Assembly (NCBI RefSeq): GCF_030695035.1
Contig: NZ_JAUYTT010000020.1
Location: forward strand, 1-64,000
Reading direction: 5' to 3'
DNA length: 64,000 nucleotides
Source: Frigidibacter sp.
GTDB taxonomy: Bacteria > Pseudomonadota > Alphaproteobacteria > Rhodobacterales > Rhodobacteraceae
Shown: one piece after another, positions 17,456 to 25,067 of the stretch
Position numbering within the stretch: the first letter of the stretch is position 1
Layout of the letters: each line of letters starts with the position of its first letter
Notes under the pieces: generated by a model
Database searches by the model: none
Seen by the model: the letters and a program-made list of their open reading frames with translations, nothing else
Told to the model about the DNA's origin: nothing
Program-made: the position numbers and the translations under genes

Positions 17456-18111
17456 CGGTGCGGCTGCATGATTACTGGAGGTCTTCGGCCTCGTGGCGGG
17501 TGCGAATCGCGCTGGCGCTGAAGGGCATCGCCTATGACCGTGTGCCCGTCGATTTGGTGGCGGGCGATCAGCGCGGCCCGGATCATCTGGCGCTCAATCC
17601 GCAGGGGCTGGTGCCGGTGCTGGAGATCGACGGGCTGCGTCTGACCCAATCGCTGGCGATCCTCGAATATCTCGACGACACCCGCCCGTTGCCGCCGCTG
17701 CTGCCGGAAGGTCCTGTCGCGCGGGCGCAGGCCCGTGCGGTGGCGCTGGCGATTGCCTGCGAGATCCATCCGGTGTCGAACCTGGCCGTGCTGGCGCGGG
17801 TCGAGGATCTGGCCGGGGCCGAGGCCCGCGCCGCGTGGAACCGTGACAACATCACCCGGGGCCTGATTGCGGTCGAGGCGATGCTGACGACCACCCCCGG
17901 CCCCTTCTGCCACGGGGGCGCGCCCGGCATGGCCGACTGCGTCCTGATCCCGCAGCTTTTCAACGCCGCGCGGTGGGGGGTGGCAACCGACCACCTGCCG
18001 CGCATCACGGCCATTTCCGCAGCCTGTGCCGACCACCCTGCCTTTGCGGCGGCGCATGCAGACAATTTCAACCCCTCGCGGGAGGCGAGGGTCATGGAGG
18101 ACCAAAGATGA
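17452..18111 (+). CDS. maiA: Maleylacetoacetate isomerase (zeta-class GST)
   Basis: 219 aa. The N-terminal thioredoxin fold has the active-site motif WRSSASWRVRIALALKG, followed by NPQGLVPVLEIDG and the glutathione-contact QSLAILEYLDD. The C-terminal all-helical domain contains ADCVLIPQLFNA. It isomerises maleylacetoacetate to fumarylacetoacetate with glutathione. ATG at 17452 overlaps the fahA stop (ATGA), and its own stop overlaps the TRAP receptor gene by 4 nt, so pathway and transporter form one coupled operon. The usual SSC of the motif is SSA here. Confidence 0.95.
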   Translation: MTVRLHDYWRSSASWRVRIALALKGIAYDRVPVDLVAGDQRGPDHLALNPQGLVPVLEIDGLRLTQSLAILEYLDDTRPLPPLLPEGPVARAQARAVALAIACEIHPVSNLAVLARVEDLAGAEARAAWNRDNITRGLIAVEAMLTTTPGPFCHGGAPGMADCVLIPQLFNAARWGVATDHLPRITAISAACADHPAFAAAHADNFNPSREARVMEDQR

Positions 18112-19109
18112 AGACCCTGACACTTTCGCTGGCAAGCCTGCTGCTGGGCGCGGCCCCCGCCCTGGCCGAAGAACTGATCCTGTCGTCCTGGCTGCCGCCG
18201 CGCCATCCGATCGTGGTGAACGCCATCGAGCCCTGGGCCGAAGAGGTCGCCGAGGTCACCGAAGGCCGCGTCACCGTGCGGATCATGGCGCGCCCACTCG
18301 GCACCCCGCCGGCGCATTTCGACATGGCCCGCGACGGCGTGGCCGACATCACCTATGGCCTGCACTCCTTCACCGAGGATGACCGTTTCGACCGCGCGAA
18401 GCTGGGGCAGTTCAGCTTCCTGGGCGACGACGCCATCACCAACTCGCAGGCCTATTGGGACATCTATAGCGGCCAGCTGGACGCGTCCGCCGAACATGCA
18501 GGCACCCATCTGTTGGGCCTGTTCATGCATGGCCCCGGCCTTCTGCACAACAACCAGCGCCGGATCGAGACGCCAGCCGACATGGCCGGCATGAAGATCC
18601 GCGTGCCGGGCGGCTATGCGGGGGAGCTGGTCGCGGCCCTTGGTGCGGCGCCGTTGTTCATGTCCTCGCCCGAGGTCTATGAGCGGCTGTCGCGCGGCGT
18701 GATCGACGGGGTGGCCTTCACCTATGAGGCGATGACGGCCTTCAACCTGACCGACCACATCAAGTATTCGATGACGGTTCCGGGCGGGATCTACAACACC
18801 ACCTGGTTCCTGGTGATGAACGAGGGCAAGTGGGACGGACTGTCGGATGCGGACCGTGCCGCCATCGACGCCATCTCGGGCCCGGCCTTTGCCGAGCGGG
18901 TGGGCAAGGCCTGGAACGATGCCGACATTGCCGCCAAGGAAGAAGTCGGTGGCAAGGTCGAGTTCCACGAGGCCAGCCCCGAGGTCGTGACCGCCCTGCG
19001 CGAGGCCGCATCCGCGCTGGAAGCGCAATGGGCCGAGAGCCTGGGCGAGTTTGACGGGCTCGCCGCGCTGGCCGAGTTCCGCAAGCGCACCGGGGTCACC
19101 CTCGAATGA
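18108..19109 (+). CDS. TRAP transporter substrate-binding protein (DctP) of the homogentisate operon
   Basis: 333 aa with a short signal peptide (cleavage near PALAEE, residue about 21). The DctP hallmarks are EPWAEEVAEVTEGRVTVRI and the binding Arg in GMKIRVPGGYAGELVAALGA. ATG at 18108 overlaps the maiA stop by 4 nt. Because it is coupled to fahA-maiA, its ligand is probably an aromatic acid feeding homogentisate (homogentisate, hydroxyphenylacetate or similar). That is an inference from context. Confidence 0.92.
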   Translation: MKTLTLSLASLLLGAAPALAEELILSSWLPPRHPIVVNAIEPWAEEVAEVTEGRVTVRIMARPLGTPPAHFDMARDGVADITYGLHSFTEDDRFDRAKLGQFSFLGDDAITNSQAYWDIYSGQLDASAEHAGTHLLGLFMHGPGLLHNNQRRIETPADMAGMKIRVPGGYAGELVAALGAAPLFMSSPEVYERLSRGVIDGVAFTYEAMTAFNLTDHIKYSMTVPGGIYNTTWFLVMNEGKWDGLSDADRAAIDAISGPAFAERVGKAWNDADIAAKEEVGGKVEFHEASPEVVTALREAASALEAQWAESLGEFDGLAALAEFRKRTGVTLE

Positions 19110-19609
19110 CGCATTCCGACGCCCCCCCCCCGGACATGATCCCCGGGCGCACCCCGCATGTTCAGGCCGCATGGTATCGCCTGCTGGCGGCGATGGCGGC
19201 CCTGCTGATCCTGTCGCTGATTGCGGTGACCTGCATCGACGTGGTGGGCCGCTACCTGATGAACCGCCCTTTCGGGGGCGCATTCGAGCTGACGCAGATG
19301 CTGCTGGCGGCGCTGGTCTTCGTGGCGCTGCCGCTGACCACGGCGGATGGCGGCCATGTCGAGGTTGACCTGGCGCTGCACCTGCTGCCGCCTGCGGCGC
19401 AGGTGGTTCTGGGCTGGCTTGCGGGGCTGGTCTCGGCAGTGGTGCTGGGAGTGTTCGCTTGGCGGCTGGTGCTGATCGGCCTGCAGCAGCTGCATGAGGG
19501 CACGCGCAGCGCGTCCCTCGCGCTGCCAATGGCCCCGCTGGCCTTTCTGGCGGCCGCCAGCTGTGCGGTGTCGGCCATTGCCGTCCTAATGCGGAGGGGC
19601 CGCGGATGA
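19106..19609 (+). CDS. TRAP transporter small permease (DctQ)
   Basis: 167 aa with four predicted helices. The first helix region LLAAMAALLILSLIAVTCID is followed by VVGRYLMNRPFGGAFELTQ, a strong DctQ signature, and TADGGHVEVDLAL. It overlaps the upstream receptor and the downstream large permease genes by 4 nt each. Confidence 0.9.
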   Translation: MTHSDAPPPDMIPGRTPHVQAAWYRLLAAMAALLILSLIAVTCIDVVGRYLMNRPFGGAFELTQMLLAALVFVALPLTTADGGHVEVDLALHLLPPAAQVVLGWLAGLVSAVVLGVFAWRLVLIGLQQLHEGTRSASLALPMAPLAFLAAASCAVSAIAVLMRRGRG

Positions 19610-20913
19610 CGCTGTCGCTGATTGCCATCGCCGTCCTGCTGGTCCTGATGCTGGCCCGCGTGCCTATCGCCTTTGCCATGGCGCTGGTAGGGGGCGTGGG
19701 ATTTGCCATCATGCGCGGATGGGGCCCTGCCGGTTCGATGGTCGGCAATGCGGTGTTCGAGACCGGGCTGAACTATTCGCTGTCGGTGGTGCCGCTGTTC
19801 ATCTTCATGGGCAATGTGCTGGCCGGATCGGGCATCGCGCAGGGGCTGTTCGCGGCCGCCAACCGGGTGTTCGGCAAGATGCGGGGCGGGCTCGCCATGG
19901 CCAGCGTGCTGTCCTGCGGCGGGTTCTCGGCGGTCAGCGGTTCGTCCCTCGCCACGGCCGCAACCATGGCCAAGGTCGCCATGCCGTCGATGCGGGCCTT
20001 CGGCTATGCCGACAGCCTAGCGGCGGGGTCGATTGCGGCGGGCGGCACGCTTGGTATTCTGATCCCGCCTTCGGTCGTGCTGATCATCTTCGGCCTGCTG
20101 ACCGAGGCCGATATCGGCAAGCTGTTCCTGGCGGGCATCCTGCCCGGGATGCTGGGGATCGTCGGTTATCTGGTGGCGGTGCTGGTTGCCGTGCGGCTGA
20201 ACCCCGGCCTTGCGCCGCAAAGCGTTGCGCCCGCGCCGCTGACCCGGCGCGATGCCGTCAGCGTGGCGGCGGTGCTGGCGCTGTTCGCCTTCATCATGAT
20301 CGGCATCTATGGCGGCTTCTTCACCCCCATCGAAGCCGCCGGGATGGGTGCGGCCTTCGCCCTGCTGATCGCCGCCGCAACCGGCGGCCTGTCGCGCCTC
20401 AAGCTGTGGCGGGCGTTTCTGGACAGCGCCACCGCCTCGGCGATGATCTTCGTCATCATCATCGGGGCCGAGATCTTCGGCAACTTCATCACCTTCGCCG
20501 GCCTGCCTGACACGCTCGCGTCAGCTATCGGCGACATGGGCCTGTCGCCCTGGCTGGTGCTGATCCTGATCGTGCTGGTCTACATGGTTCTGGGCTGTTT
20601 TCTGGAAAGCCTGTCGATGATCCTGCTGACCGTGCCGGTCTTCTACCCGCTGGTGATGAATCTCGACTTCGGGCTGGCCAGCCTGCAAGACCCCGAGGCG
20701 GTGCTGATCTGGTTCGCCATCATCGTGGTGGTGGTGACCGAGATCAGCCTGATCACGCCGCCGGTGGGCATGAACGTCTTCGTGCTGCGCACGGTTCTGC
20801 CCGACGTGCCGCTGGGGACGATCTTTCGCGGCGTCGTGCCGTTCTGGATCGCCGATATCGTCCGGCTGGCGGTGATCATCGCGTTGCCGGTGCTGTCCCT
20901 GTATCTGACCTGA
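19606..20913 (+). CDS. TRAP transporter large permease (DctM)
   Basis: 435 aa with about 12 helices. Conserved DctM parts are VPLFIFMGNVLAGSGIAQGL, SCGGFSAVSGSSLATAATMAKVAMPSM, AAGGTLGILIPPSVVLIIFG and the C-terminal LITPPVGMNVFVLRTV. It ends the fahA-maiA-P-Q-M run and is followed by a strong hairpin. Confidence 0.93.
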   Translation: MTLSLIAIAVLLVLMLARVPIAFAMALVGGVGFAIMRGWGPAGSMVGNAVFETGLNYSLSVVPLFIFMGNVLAGSGIAQGLFAAANRVFGKMRGGLAMASVLSCGGFSAVSGSSLATAATMAKVAMPSMRAFGYADSLAAGSIAAGGTLGILIPPSVVLIIFGLLTEADIGKLFLAGILPGMLGIVGYLVAVLVAVRLNPGLAPQSVAPAPLTRRDAVSVAAVLALFAFIMIGIYGGFFTPIEAAGMGAAFALLIAAATGGLSRLKLWRAFLDSATASAMIFVIIIGAEIFGNFITFAGLPDTLASAIGDMGLSPWLVLILIVLVYMVLGCFLESLSMILLTVPVFYPLVMNLDFGLASLQDPEAVLIWFAIIVVVVTEISLITPPVGMNVFVLRTVLPDVPLGTIFRGVVPFWIADIVRLAVIIALPVLSLYLT

Positions 20914-20923
20914 TGACCAAAGG

Positions 20924-20957
20924 GGGGGGCTGCAGGGGAACCACCCTGCGGCCCCCC
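20924..20957 (+). terminator. Hairpin terminator after the homogentisate/TRAP operon
   Basis: A 14-bp stem GGGGGGCTGCAGGG/CCCTGCGGCCCCCC (one mismatch) with a 6-nt loop lies 10 bases after the DctM stop. No U-tract follows, so termination may be partial or Rho-assisted. Confidence 0.6.
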
Positions 20958-21022
20958 GCCCTGTTCCCCTCGCGCCTCTGACGCGATAAGACCCATCAGG
21001 CCCGCCCGCCCAAGGTGCGAAA

Positions 21023-21475
21023 ATGCATATCGAAACGTTTTTCCCCTATCAGCTTGCCATCACGGCCGCGGCCTTCTCGCGGCAGCTCGTCAAGGTCTAT
21101 GGCCGCGATCACGGCCTCTCGCGTGAGGAGTGGCGGTTGCTGTTCCTGCTGGCCGATGCCGGCGGGCTCGACTCGCTGCAGATCGCGCAGCGCACCTCGC
21201 TGGACAAGGTGCAGGTCAGCCGCGCCGCAACCCGGCTGGAGGAGAAGGGCCTGATCACGCGCGAGGTGTCGGGAAGTGACCGGCGGCTGCGCAACTATGC
21301 CGTGACGCCCGAGGGGCGCAGCCTGTTCGCGCTGGCCTTTGCGGGGGTCGAGAAGCGCGCTGCCGAAATACTGGGGGCACTGTCGCCCGAGGATCACGCC
21401 GCGCTGCTGCAAGGCATCGCCGCGCTTGGCCGGGCCATCGAAGAGACGGCCAAGACCCCGGACCCGGCGCCCTGA
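21023..21475 (+). CDS. MarR-family transcriptional regulator
   Basis: 150 aa. It has the helix-turn-helix LQIAQRTSLDKVQVSRAATRLEEKGLI and wing SGSDRRLRNYAVTPEG. It resembles the HmgR-like protein at 14222 in recognition-helix pattern (DK-V-SRAA-RLE), so the two may bind related operators. ATG at 21023 has AAGGTG upstream. It is convergent with the LuxR gene with only 1 bp between stops. Confidence 0.85.
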   Translation: MHIETFFPYQLAITAAAFSRQLVKVYGRDHGLSREEWRLLFLLADAGGLDSLQIAQRTSLDKVQVSRAATRLEEKGLITREVSGSDRRLRNYAVTPEGRSLFALAFAGVEKRAAEILGALSPEDHAALLQGIAALGRAIEETAKTPDPAP

Positions 21476-21476
21476 C

Positions 21477-22208
21477 CTAACCCATCACTGCCGCCAGCAG
21501 ATCGGCCGAGCGCGACACCCCCAGCTTCAGATACGCGCGCTGGCGATAGGTCAGCACCGACGATTGCGCGATCCGCAGATCCTCGGCAATCGCCCGCGCC
21601 GGGTGGCCCGCCATGGAGCGGGCACAGACGGCGCGTTCGCGCGGGGTCAGCACCGGATGCGCGTCGGCCAGCCGCCGCTCGATCCGTGGGATGATATCGG
21701 CATCGGACGGGGTCGCCGTAATTTGCCGCAGCCCGGTGATCGCCAGCTGCGCCAGCCCGCCCAGTTGGGCCATGTCGACATGCTCGCCAGACCGGCGGTG
21801 GTAGAAGGTGACCATCAGGCAGTCCCCGCCGAACCGCCAGCCAAAGCAGATCTTCTCGGCAAAGCGCGGCTTCTCGAAGCACAGCTTTCGATAGGGCGAA
21901 AGCATGATGGCATCCGCCGGGATGCGGCAGGCAAACCCGCTGCCCGGACGCGCCGCGCGCCGGGCGTCCTGCGCCGGGTCGCTGCGGTGAAAGCGGCTGG
22001 AATAGGCATGGGCGCGGTCCGATGCATCGTCGAGGTCACTGCCCGAGGCCAGCGTCTGCGGCACATCCCCCACGACGCGGCAGGCGAACAGCTCATCCAC
22101 GCCCGCGACCGATTGCGCCAGATCCAGCAGGCGTTCGGCAAACAGCCCGCCGTCGCGCGCCTCCATCAGCGCGCCGGCACGGTCGGGGTCGATCAGGCCG
22201 GACAGCAT
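21477..22208 (-). CDS. LuxR-family transcriptional regulator
   Basis: 243 aa. The C-terminal LuxR/GerE helix-turn-helix is clear: LTPRERAVCARSMAGHPARAIAEDLRIAQSSVLTYRQRAYLKLGVS (about residues 178-225). The N-terminal 170 residues match no autoinducer or PAS domain I recognise; they contain SPYRKLCFEKPRF and an FYHRRSG stretch. The true start is ATG 22208 with GGGAGGAATC upstream; a far longer open frame running to 24821 is a shadow of the plus-strand genes. It is divergent from the MBL/hydroxylase operon, which it may control. Confidence 0.85.
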   Translation of the reverse strand: MLSGLIDPDRAGALMEARDGGLFAERLLDLAQSVAGVDELFACRVVGDVPQTLASGSDLDDASDRAHAYSSRFHRSDPAQDARRAARPGSGFACRIPADAIMLSPYRKLCFEKPRFAEKICFGWRFGGDCLMVTFYHRRSGEHVDMAQLGGLAQLAITGLRQITATPSDADIIPRIERRLADAHPVLTPRERAVCARSMAGHPARAIAEDLRIAQSSVLTYRQRAYLKLGVSRSADLLAAVMG

Positions 22209-22255
22209 GACGATTCCTCCCTCTGTCCCCTGATCTGATGACATACAGAGGTAGA

Positions 22256-22273
22256 TCGTTGCAATAGAAATGA
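22256..22273. promoter_or_regulatory. Possible HmgR-type operator before the MBL/hydroxylase operon
   Basis: TCGTTGC-AATA-GAAATGA has the 7-4-7 layout. Its left arm is identical to the perfect hmgA operator, and its right arm resembles the fahA site (GAAACGT). It lies 31 bp upstream of the MBL start in the divergent LuxR/MBL gap. Confidence 0.4.
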
Positions 22274-22304
22274 TTTCGACCTGATGTTCACCGGGAGAGA
22301 GATC

Positions 22305-23264
22305 ATGGCGAAACCCTTCGCATCCGCAGCCGATACCGACATCAAGACCGACACCTTGGAAACCCTGGGCGAGGGCGTTTATGCGCTCACCGCCGAGGGC
22401 GATCCCAATGTCGGCGCCGTCGAGGGCGAGGATTTCGTCGTCGCCATCGAGAGCCGCGCTACCCCCGCCGCCACGCGCGAATGGCTGAAGATCCTGCGCC
22501 AGCAGACCGACAAGCCGGTGCGGTATCTGGTGCTGACCCATTACCACGCCGTCCGTGTGCTGGGGGCCAGCGCCTTTGACGCCGGCGATATCCTGATGTC
22601 CGAGGCCAGCCGCGATCTGGTGGCCGAACGGGGCGAGCAGGACTGGAAGAGCGAGTTCGGCCGGATGCCGCGCCTGGCCAAGAATGCCGAAGAGGTGCCG
22701 GGCCTGACCTGGCCGACCATCACCTTCAAGGACAGCTACGATATCGAGCTTGGCGGCGACCGCGGCCGGCTGGAGCTGCGCTTTGTCGGCCGCGGCCATA
22801 CCGGAGGCGATGTCGCCGTCTGGCACGACAAGACGCGCACGCTGTTCGCCGGCGATCTGGTCGAGTCCAAGGCCGCGCTTTACACCGGCGACGCCTATCA
22901 CTTCGACTGGGCGGGAAAGACGCTGGACAACGTCAAGGCCTACCGCGCCGACAACCTGGTCGGCGGGCGCGGCGCCGTCTCGCGCGGCGTGGCCGAGACG
23001 GATGCCGCGGTCGAACAGACCCGCAAGTTCCTGAACGGAATGATCGAGAATGTCGGCCGCGTCCACAAGGCGGGCGGCACCCTGCGCGCGGCGTTCGAGG
23101 CGACACGCGATGCGCTGGCCCCCGAATTCGGCGCCTGGCCGATCTTCGAGCATTGCCTCCCCTTCGACGTGCAGCGCCTGTGGGATGAGTTCGACGGCAT
23201 CGAACATCCCCGCATCTGGACCGCCGAGCGCGACCGCGAGGTCTGGGCCAAGCTGCAGGACTGA
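22305..23264 (+). CDS. MBL-fold protein with degenerate metal site (paralogue of the gene at 7911)
   Basis: 319 aa. As in its paralogue, the HxHxDH motif reads THYHAVR (His79, His81, Val83, Arg84). FVGRGHTGGD and AGDLVE are kept, and the late-histidine loop is GGRGAVSRG. The C-terminal EHCLPFDVQRLWDE and PRIWTAERD blocks are conserved between the two. ATG at 22305 follows GGAGAGAGATC; an in-frame ATG 21 nt earlier lacks a ribosome site. It is the first gene of the operon with the flavin hydroxylase, DUF2783 protein and aldehyde dehydrogenase. Function unknown, probably enzymatic. Confidence 0.85.
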   Translation: MAKPFASAADTDIKTDTLETLGEGVYALTAEGDPNVGAVEGEDFVVAIESRATPAATREWLKILRQQTDKPVRYLVLTHYHAVRVLGASAFDAGDILMSEASRDLVAERGEQDWKSEFGRMPRLAKNAEEVPGLTWPTITFKDSYDIELGGDRGRLELRFVGRGHTGGDVAVWHDKTRTLFAGDLVESKAALYTGDAYHFDWAGKTLDNVKAYRADNLVGGRGAVSRGVAETDAAVEQTRKFLNGMIENVGRVHKAGGTLRAAFEATRDALAPEFGAWPIFEHCLPFDVQRLWDEFDGIEHPRIWTAERDREVWAKLQD

Positions 23265-23285
23265 TCGGGGGCAGGGGAGGAGATC

Positions 23286-24866
23286 ATGGCAAATATCGCG
23301 GGCATTCCCGTCTACAAGGAGATCGGGGCCACGCCGGCGCCCGGAACGGCGCAGGACCGCGCGCCGGTGGTGGTGATCGGCGCAGGCCCGGTGGGCCTCG
23401 CCATGGCGCTGGATCTGGGGCGGCGCGGGCATGCGGTCACCGTGCTCAACCGGCTGGATTTCGTCGCGCATTGTTCCAAGGCGATCTGCTTTTCCAAGCG
23501 GTCGCTGGACATCCTGGACCGGCTTGGGGTCCGCGACCCGGCGGTCGAGAAGGGCGTGACCTGGAACCTCGGCAAGGTGTTCTGGGGCGGCGAGCCGGAC
23601 CCCGTCTACCAGTTCGACATGCTGCCGGTGAAGGGTCAGAAGAATCCCGGCTTCATCAACATTCAGCAATATTACATCGAGGATTACCTGCTGGAGGGCT
23701 GCCGCGCCCATCCCAATATCGACATCCGCTGGGGCCACCGCCTGACCTCGGTCACGCCGCTGCAGGGCGGAGTCGAGGTGGAGGTGCAGACGGATACGGG
23801 CGCCTACACCCTGCACGCCGACTGGCTGATCGCCTGCGACGGCGCGCGGTCCACCGTGCGCGATCAGATGGGGCTGGATTTCGAGGGGCGGGTGTTCGAG
23901 GACAACTTCCTGATCGCCGATATCCGTATGACGCATGAGATGCCGTCCGAGCGCTGGTTCTGGTTCGATCCGCCCTTCAACCCGGGCCGCTCGGCACTGA
24001 TGCACAAGCAGCCTGACAATGTCTGGAGGCTGGATTTCCAGCTGGGCTGGAATGTCGACCGCGAGGCAGCGGTGCGCCCCGAGAATGTGGATCCTTTCAT
24101 CCGCGCCATGCTGGGCGAGGATGTCCAGTACGAGCGCGAATGGTATTCCGTATATACTTTCCAGTGCCGCCGCATGGCGCGCTTCGTGCATGGAAGGGTG
24201 GTCTTTGCGGGCGATGCCGCCCATCTGGTCTCGCCCTTCGGGGCACGCGGCTGCAATGGCGGGCTGGCCGATATCGACAATCTGGGATGGAAGCTGGACC
24301 TTGTCCTGACCGGGCAGGCGGATGCCTCGCTGATCGAGACCTATAATGACGAGGCAATTGTCACGGCGGATGAGAACATCCTGAACTCGACCCGCTCCAC
24401 CGATTTCCTGACGCCCAAGTCGCCTGCCAGTCAGGCCCTGCGCGACGCGGTGCTGGAGCTGGCGCGCGACCACGCCTTTGCCCGGCCCTTCGTGAACTCG
24501 GGCCGGCTGTCCACGCCGGTCAGCTATCCCGTCAGCAGCCTCTCGACCCCGGATCAAGATACGTGGTCGGGCGGGGTGGCCCCCGGCAGCCCGATGCTGG
24601 ACGCCCAGCATGAAGGCGGCTGGCTGCTTGAGACACTGGGCGATGACTTTGCGCTGCTGGCCCATGCCTGGGATGGCGATCCCCCCGCCGGGTTGCGGGT
24701 GCTGCAGTTGGACGACGCGGCGGCCGCGCGGCTGGCGATGCCGCGCGGATCGGCATGTCTGGTGCGCCCGGATCAATATGTGGCCGCGCGCTGGCATCAG
24801 CCGACCGTGGCTGCCGTGCAATCCGCCCTGTCACGCGCAAAGGGGGCCACGCCATGCCCGCACTGA
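23286..24866 (+). CDS. FAD-dependent aromatic hydroxylase (MhpA/PheA-type flavin monooxygenase)
   Basis: 526 aa class A flavoprotein monooxygenase. It has the FAD GxGxxG motif VVVIGAGPVGLAMALDLGRRG (GAGPVG at residues 32-37), the DG motif ACDGARSTVRDQMG, and the FAD ribityl motif VFAGDAAHLVSPFGARG near residue 308. A C-terminal thioredoxin-like tail is present. Members hydroxylate phenolic acids. The homogentisate operon next door and the DUF2783 mini-protein overlapping its 3' end suggest 3-hydroxyphenylacetate 6-hydroxylase (MhaA-like). Related reactions on hydroxyphenylpropionate or hydroxybenzoate cannot be excluded. Confidence 0.87.
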   Translation: MANIAGIPVYKEIGATPAPGTAQDRAPVVVIGAGPVGLAMALDLGRRGHAVTVLNRLDFVAHCSKAICFSKRSLDILDRLGVRDPAVEKGVTWNLGKVFWGGEPDPVYQFDMLPVKGQKNPGFINIQQYYIEDYLLEGCRAHPNIDIRWGHRLTSVTPLQGGVEVEVQTDTGAYTLHADWLIACDGARSTVRDQMGLDFEGRVFEDNFLIADIRMTHEMPSERWFWFDPPFNPGRSALMHKQPDNVWRLDFQLGWNVDREAAVRPENVDPFIRAMLGEDVQYEREWYSVYTFQCRRMARFVHGRVVFAGDAAHLVSPFGARGCNGGLADIDNLGWKLDLVLTGQADASLIETYNDEAIVTADENILNSTRSTDFLTPKSPASQALRDAVLELARDHAFARPFVNSGRLSTPVSYPVSSLSTPDQDTWSGGVAPGSPMLDAQHEGGWLLETLGDDFALLAHAWDGDPPAGLRVLQLDDAAAARLAMPRGSACLVRPDQYVAARWHQPTVAAVQSALSRAKGATPCPH

Positions 24867-25045
24867 ACCTGACGCCAAATCTCAGCCAGCATGACGATCT
24901 TTATGATCAGCTGATCCAGATGCACGAGGGACTCAGCGATGCCGAAAGCCTGCGCCTGTGGTCGCGGCTGGCGCTGATCCTGATCAATCACATCGGCGAC
25001 CGGCAGGTGACCGAGGAGGCAATCGCCGCTGCGCGGCCGCTCTGA
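24854..25045 (+). CDS. DUF2783 mini-protein
   Basis: 63 aa. The pattern LNLTPNLSQHDDLYDQLI followed by HEGLSDAESLRLWSRLALILINHIGD is the DUF2783 signature. It overlaps the hydroxylase gene by 13 nt, so it is translationally coupled. Small proteins encoded directly after MhaA-type hydroxylases have been described as coupling proteins (MhaB of Pseudomonas putida). Equating this protein with MhaB is my inference. Confidence 0.8.
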   Translation: MPALNLTPNLSQHDDLYDQLIQMHEGLSDAESLRLWSRLALILINHIGDRQVTEEAIAAARPL

Positions 25046-25067
25046 ATCAAATTTCTGGGAGGACAAG

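Noticed and set aside
21477-24821. 1114-codon minus-strand open frame
   Set aside because: Only its last 243 codons (21477-22208) encode a recognisable LuxR protein. The rest mirrors the MBL and hydroxylase genes on the plus strand and has shadow composition.
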